64,000 bases of DNA from Flexistipes sp. Its GTDB lineage: Bacteria > Chrysiogenota > Deferribacteres > Deferribacterales > Flexistipitaceae. The position numbers and the translations under genes were made by a program. Positions 62,519 through 64,000 of the stretch are shown piece by piece. Each line of letters opens with the position of its first letter. Positions within the stretch are counted from its first letter, which is position 1. The DNA lies in the NCBI RefSeq assembly GCF_036172515.1, contig NZ_JAXKVW010000001.1:1-64000 (forward strand). Reading direction: 5' to 3'. The notes under the pieces were generated by a model. It did no database searches. It worked only from the letters and a program-made list of their open reading frames with translations, and had not been told where the DNA came from.

Positions 62519-63163
62519 TCAGGCAACAATTGTCAGAATTTCACTGAAATTACCTGCATGATAATGAGGTTTGGCCTCCGCGTGAAATTTTCCATAACCC
62601 CAGTCAGCAAATACGGACTTTATACCTGCATTTTTGCCGGCTGTAATGTCTGTATAATTATCCCCGATTATAAACGTGGATTCACGGTTCAGGTTCCCGC
62701 CGTTATAAAGCTTTCCTATAAGATGAATCATCTCAGAATCGGGTTTGGGGTTATTTACTTTGCATGCGCCTATAATAAAATCGAAAAAATATTCTATCCC
62801 GGCAGCTTTTAAAATCCTTTCTCCAAACTCAGTGGGTGCATTGGTAGCCACTGACATTTTCGCGCCTGTTTTTTTCAGAATTGTCAGAGTTTCAACCACA
62901 CCATCAAATGGAGCAACATTTTTAATGCACTGATCCCGGTAATGTTCTTCAAAAACTGCTCTGTCTTCCGGCAGATAAGAATCGGTGTCATACAGCCTTT
63001 TAGCCAGCTCTTCCCTTTTATGATTTATAATTTCAAGCACTTCATTTTGTGTAAGAGGAGGCATGTTTTTCAGACCTCTTACATAGTTTATGGAAGTCGT
63101 TATATCGTGCCTGGTATCAACCAGTGTTCCGTCCATATCAAAAATTAACAGTTTTTCAGTCAT
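62519..63163 (-). CDS. HAD-superfamily phosphatase (phosphoglycolate phosphatase-like)
   Basis: 214 aa. HAD motifs: nucleophile Asp in LIFDMDGTLVDT (~8), motif II in SVATNAPTEFG, Lys in NPKPDSEMIHL, motif IV IIGDNYTDITAGKNAG. A C1-type cap domain (~15-85) is inserted after motif I. Likely reaction: hydrolysis of a small phosphate ester such as 2-phosphoglycolate or a nucleotide. Its start overlaps the end of the ybaK-like gene by 8 bp, so they form an operon. Confidence 0.9.
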   Translation of the reverse strand: MTEKLLIFDMDGTLVDTRHDITTSINYVRGLKNMPPLTQNEVLEIINHKREELAKRLYDTDSYLPEDRAVFEEHYRDQCIKNVAPFDGVVETLTILKKTGAKMSVATNAPTEFGERILKAAGIEYFFDFIIGACKVNNPKPDSEMIHLIGKLYNGGNLNRESTFIIGDNYTDITAGKNAGIKSVFADWGYGKFHAEAKPHYHAGNFSEILTIVA

Positions 63164-63644
63164 TTATACCCACTCTCACCTTTTCAGCATTTAAGATTCT
63201 TTTAACATCCGAAGGATCTGCCTTAACCAAAAGCCCTCTTTTGCCGCCGTTGATAAATATTTCATCGAGATTTAATATGGTTTCTTCCATAAAAACATTC
63301 AATCTCTTTTTTGTCCCGAAAGGTGAAGTTCCCCCTGTTAAATATCCGGTGTGTTTGGTTACCGTATCAGCAGAGCAGGGTTGAACAGATTTTACCTTTA
63401 AAATCCTCGCCATATTTTTCAGGGAAACCTCTTTGTCTCCATGCATCAATACAATAAAGGGTTTGTTACTTTCATCTTCCATAACAAGCGTTTTTATTAC
63501 AACATGTTCACTCACACCCAATTCTCTAGCCGAAACCCTTGTCCCGCCTCTCTCCTCGTACTTGTAAAATCTCGGTTCAAAAGCAATACCGCATTGTTCC
63601 AGATATCTGATCGCAGGTGTTTTGGGGAGTTTTTGTTTTGCCAT
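63156..63644 (-). CDS. ybaK: YbaK/EbsC-type Cys-tRNA(Pro) deacylase
   Basis: 162 aa from ATG 63644 (MAKQKLPKTPAIRYLE), the usual N-terminus; an ATG at 63680 is also in frame, and neither has a clear ribosome binding site. Fold landmarks are VVIKTLVMEDESNKPFIVLMHGDKEVSLK, with the conserved lysine in VIKTL, and the TGYLTGGTSPFGTKKRLNVFMEE loop characteristic of YbaK. It hydrolyses Cys mischarged on tRNA(Pro), a trans-editing role in translation fidelity. Confidence 0.92.
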   Translation of the reverse strand: MAKQKLPKTPAIRYLEQCGIAFEPRFYKYEERGGTRVSARELGVSEHVVIKTLVMEDESNKPFIVLMHGDKEVSLKNMARILKVKSVQPCSADTVTKHTGYLTGGTSPFGTKKRLNVFMEETILNLDEIFINGGKRGLLVKADPSDVKRILNAEKVRVGIND

Positions 63645-63709
63645 AACATGAAAATTATTACAAATAATCATGCAAGTCAAAGCTTTTCAAAAACAGAGAT
63701 TAGTAATTA

Positions 63710-63927
63710 CACAAGTTTCGCACTTGCACTTATTACACGTCTTTGCGAGGAGTGGTAACGACGAAGCAATCTCTCTTTTTTATCATTTTGAGATTGCCAC
63801 AACCCTGTTTCACAGGGTTTCGCAAGGATGCCTATGGCTAGCACCAGTCTTTTAGACTGGTAAATATGTTTAACATTCTATATATTCGCTAAAAGCGAAT
63901 GCTAGACACAGAGAAGTGCGAAACTTG
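63710..63927. mobile_element. MITE, complete copy with 8-bp target duplication
   Basis: The 14-bp inverted ends CAAGTTTCGCACTT (63712-63725) and AAGTGCGAAACTTG (63914-63927) are perfect. The direct repeat AGTAATTA flanks the element (63702-63709 and 63928-63935). Inside are a CCTGTTTCACAGG hairpin, GTCTTTTAGAC and ATTCGCTAAAAGCGAAT palindromes, and no ORF. It lies just upstream of the ybaK-like gene and occupies most of 63681-64000; the remainder shows no gene. Confidence 0.85.
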
Positions 63928-64000
63928 AGTAATTAGTTGATTGGTATAATTATTATTGGTTTATCGGTTGAGTGGTAATAGGTATTCCTTAGCACTTAGC

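Overview
The window is about 64 kb of AT-rich bacterial DNA with mostly compact genes. Gene content points to an anaerobic, respiring Gram-negative bacterium: several PAS sensor kinases, a Tat-exported molybdopterin oxidoreductase with its TorD chaperone, an aldehyde:ferredoxin oxidoreductase and a sigma-54 regulatory circuit. A kinase with an HQWRQPLN phosphoacceptor box and the many dispersed palindromic repeats would fit Deferribacterota (for example a Flexistipes-like organism). That is an inference, because no rRNA or other phylogenetic marker is present.

Layout. (1) 1-8.1 kb is a defence-like block on the minus strand: vsr, a cytosine-C5 methylase, a protein with two GHKL ATPase modules (MORC/Hsp90-like plus histidine-kinase-like) and a receiver-domain protein, all tightly coupled behind one good promoter. 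A calcineurin-like phosphoesterase gene follows. (2) 8.5-21.4 kb is an amino-acid catabolic locus: a Liv-type ABC importer, an aldehyde ferredoxin oxidoreductase and a class III aminotransferase read from a predicted sigma-54 promoter. A palindromic upstream site lies between this operon and its NtrC-type activator, whose partner kinase carries an amino-acid-sensing type dCache domain. (3) 21.8-24.2 kb holds a tautomerase/MFS pair and a divergent LysR gene. (4) 24.7-37.3 kb is a second defence and mobile-element island: an Rpn-type nuclease, an intact IS256-family element with an 8-bp target duplication, decayed methylase fragments, a Clp-like serine protease with a small coupled ORF, and an operon of a PLD-nuclease/helicase, a small protein and an Eco57I-type methylase. 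(5) 37.5-45.8 kb holds a hybrid kinase, a PAS-LuxR regulator, and a TorD / molybdoenzyme / four-cluster ferredoxin operon preceded by a helically phased TACCC array. (6) 46-49 kb is a GC-richer module with an MscS channel, a large unknown protein and two helical small proteins, probably acquired by transfer. (7) 49.2-63.7 kb is a mixed chromosomal region: SRAP-like protein, glycosyltransferase-like protein, PilZ, patatin, NAD synthetase, radical SAM, alanine symporter and dehydrogenase, CPBP protease, hybrid kinase, HAD phosphatase and YbaK.

Dispersed non-coding elements are prominent. A roughly 217-bp MITE with 14-bp inverted ends occurs at 63.7 kb with a target duplication. It occurs again at 51.9 kb, where it is split by a second 261-bp element with its own 8-bp duplication. 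A rearranged third copy lies at 62.4 kb. No tRNA, rRNA or CRISPR array was recognised. The most attractive candidate for an undescribed system is the phosphorelay-like methylase/Vsr operon at 0.3-6.1 kb. The best-supported regulatory circuit is the amino-acid sensor kinase, NtrC activator and sigma-54 operon at 9-20.7 kb.
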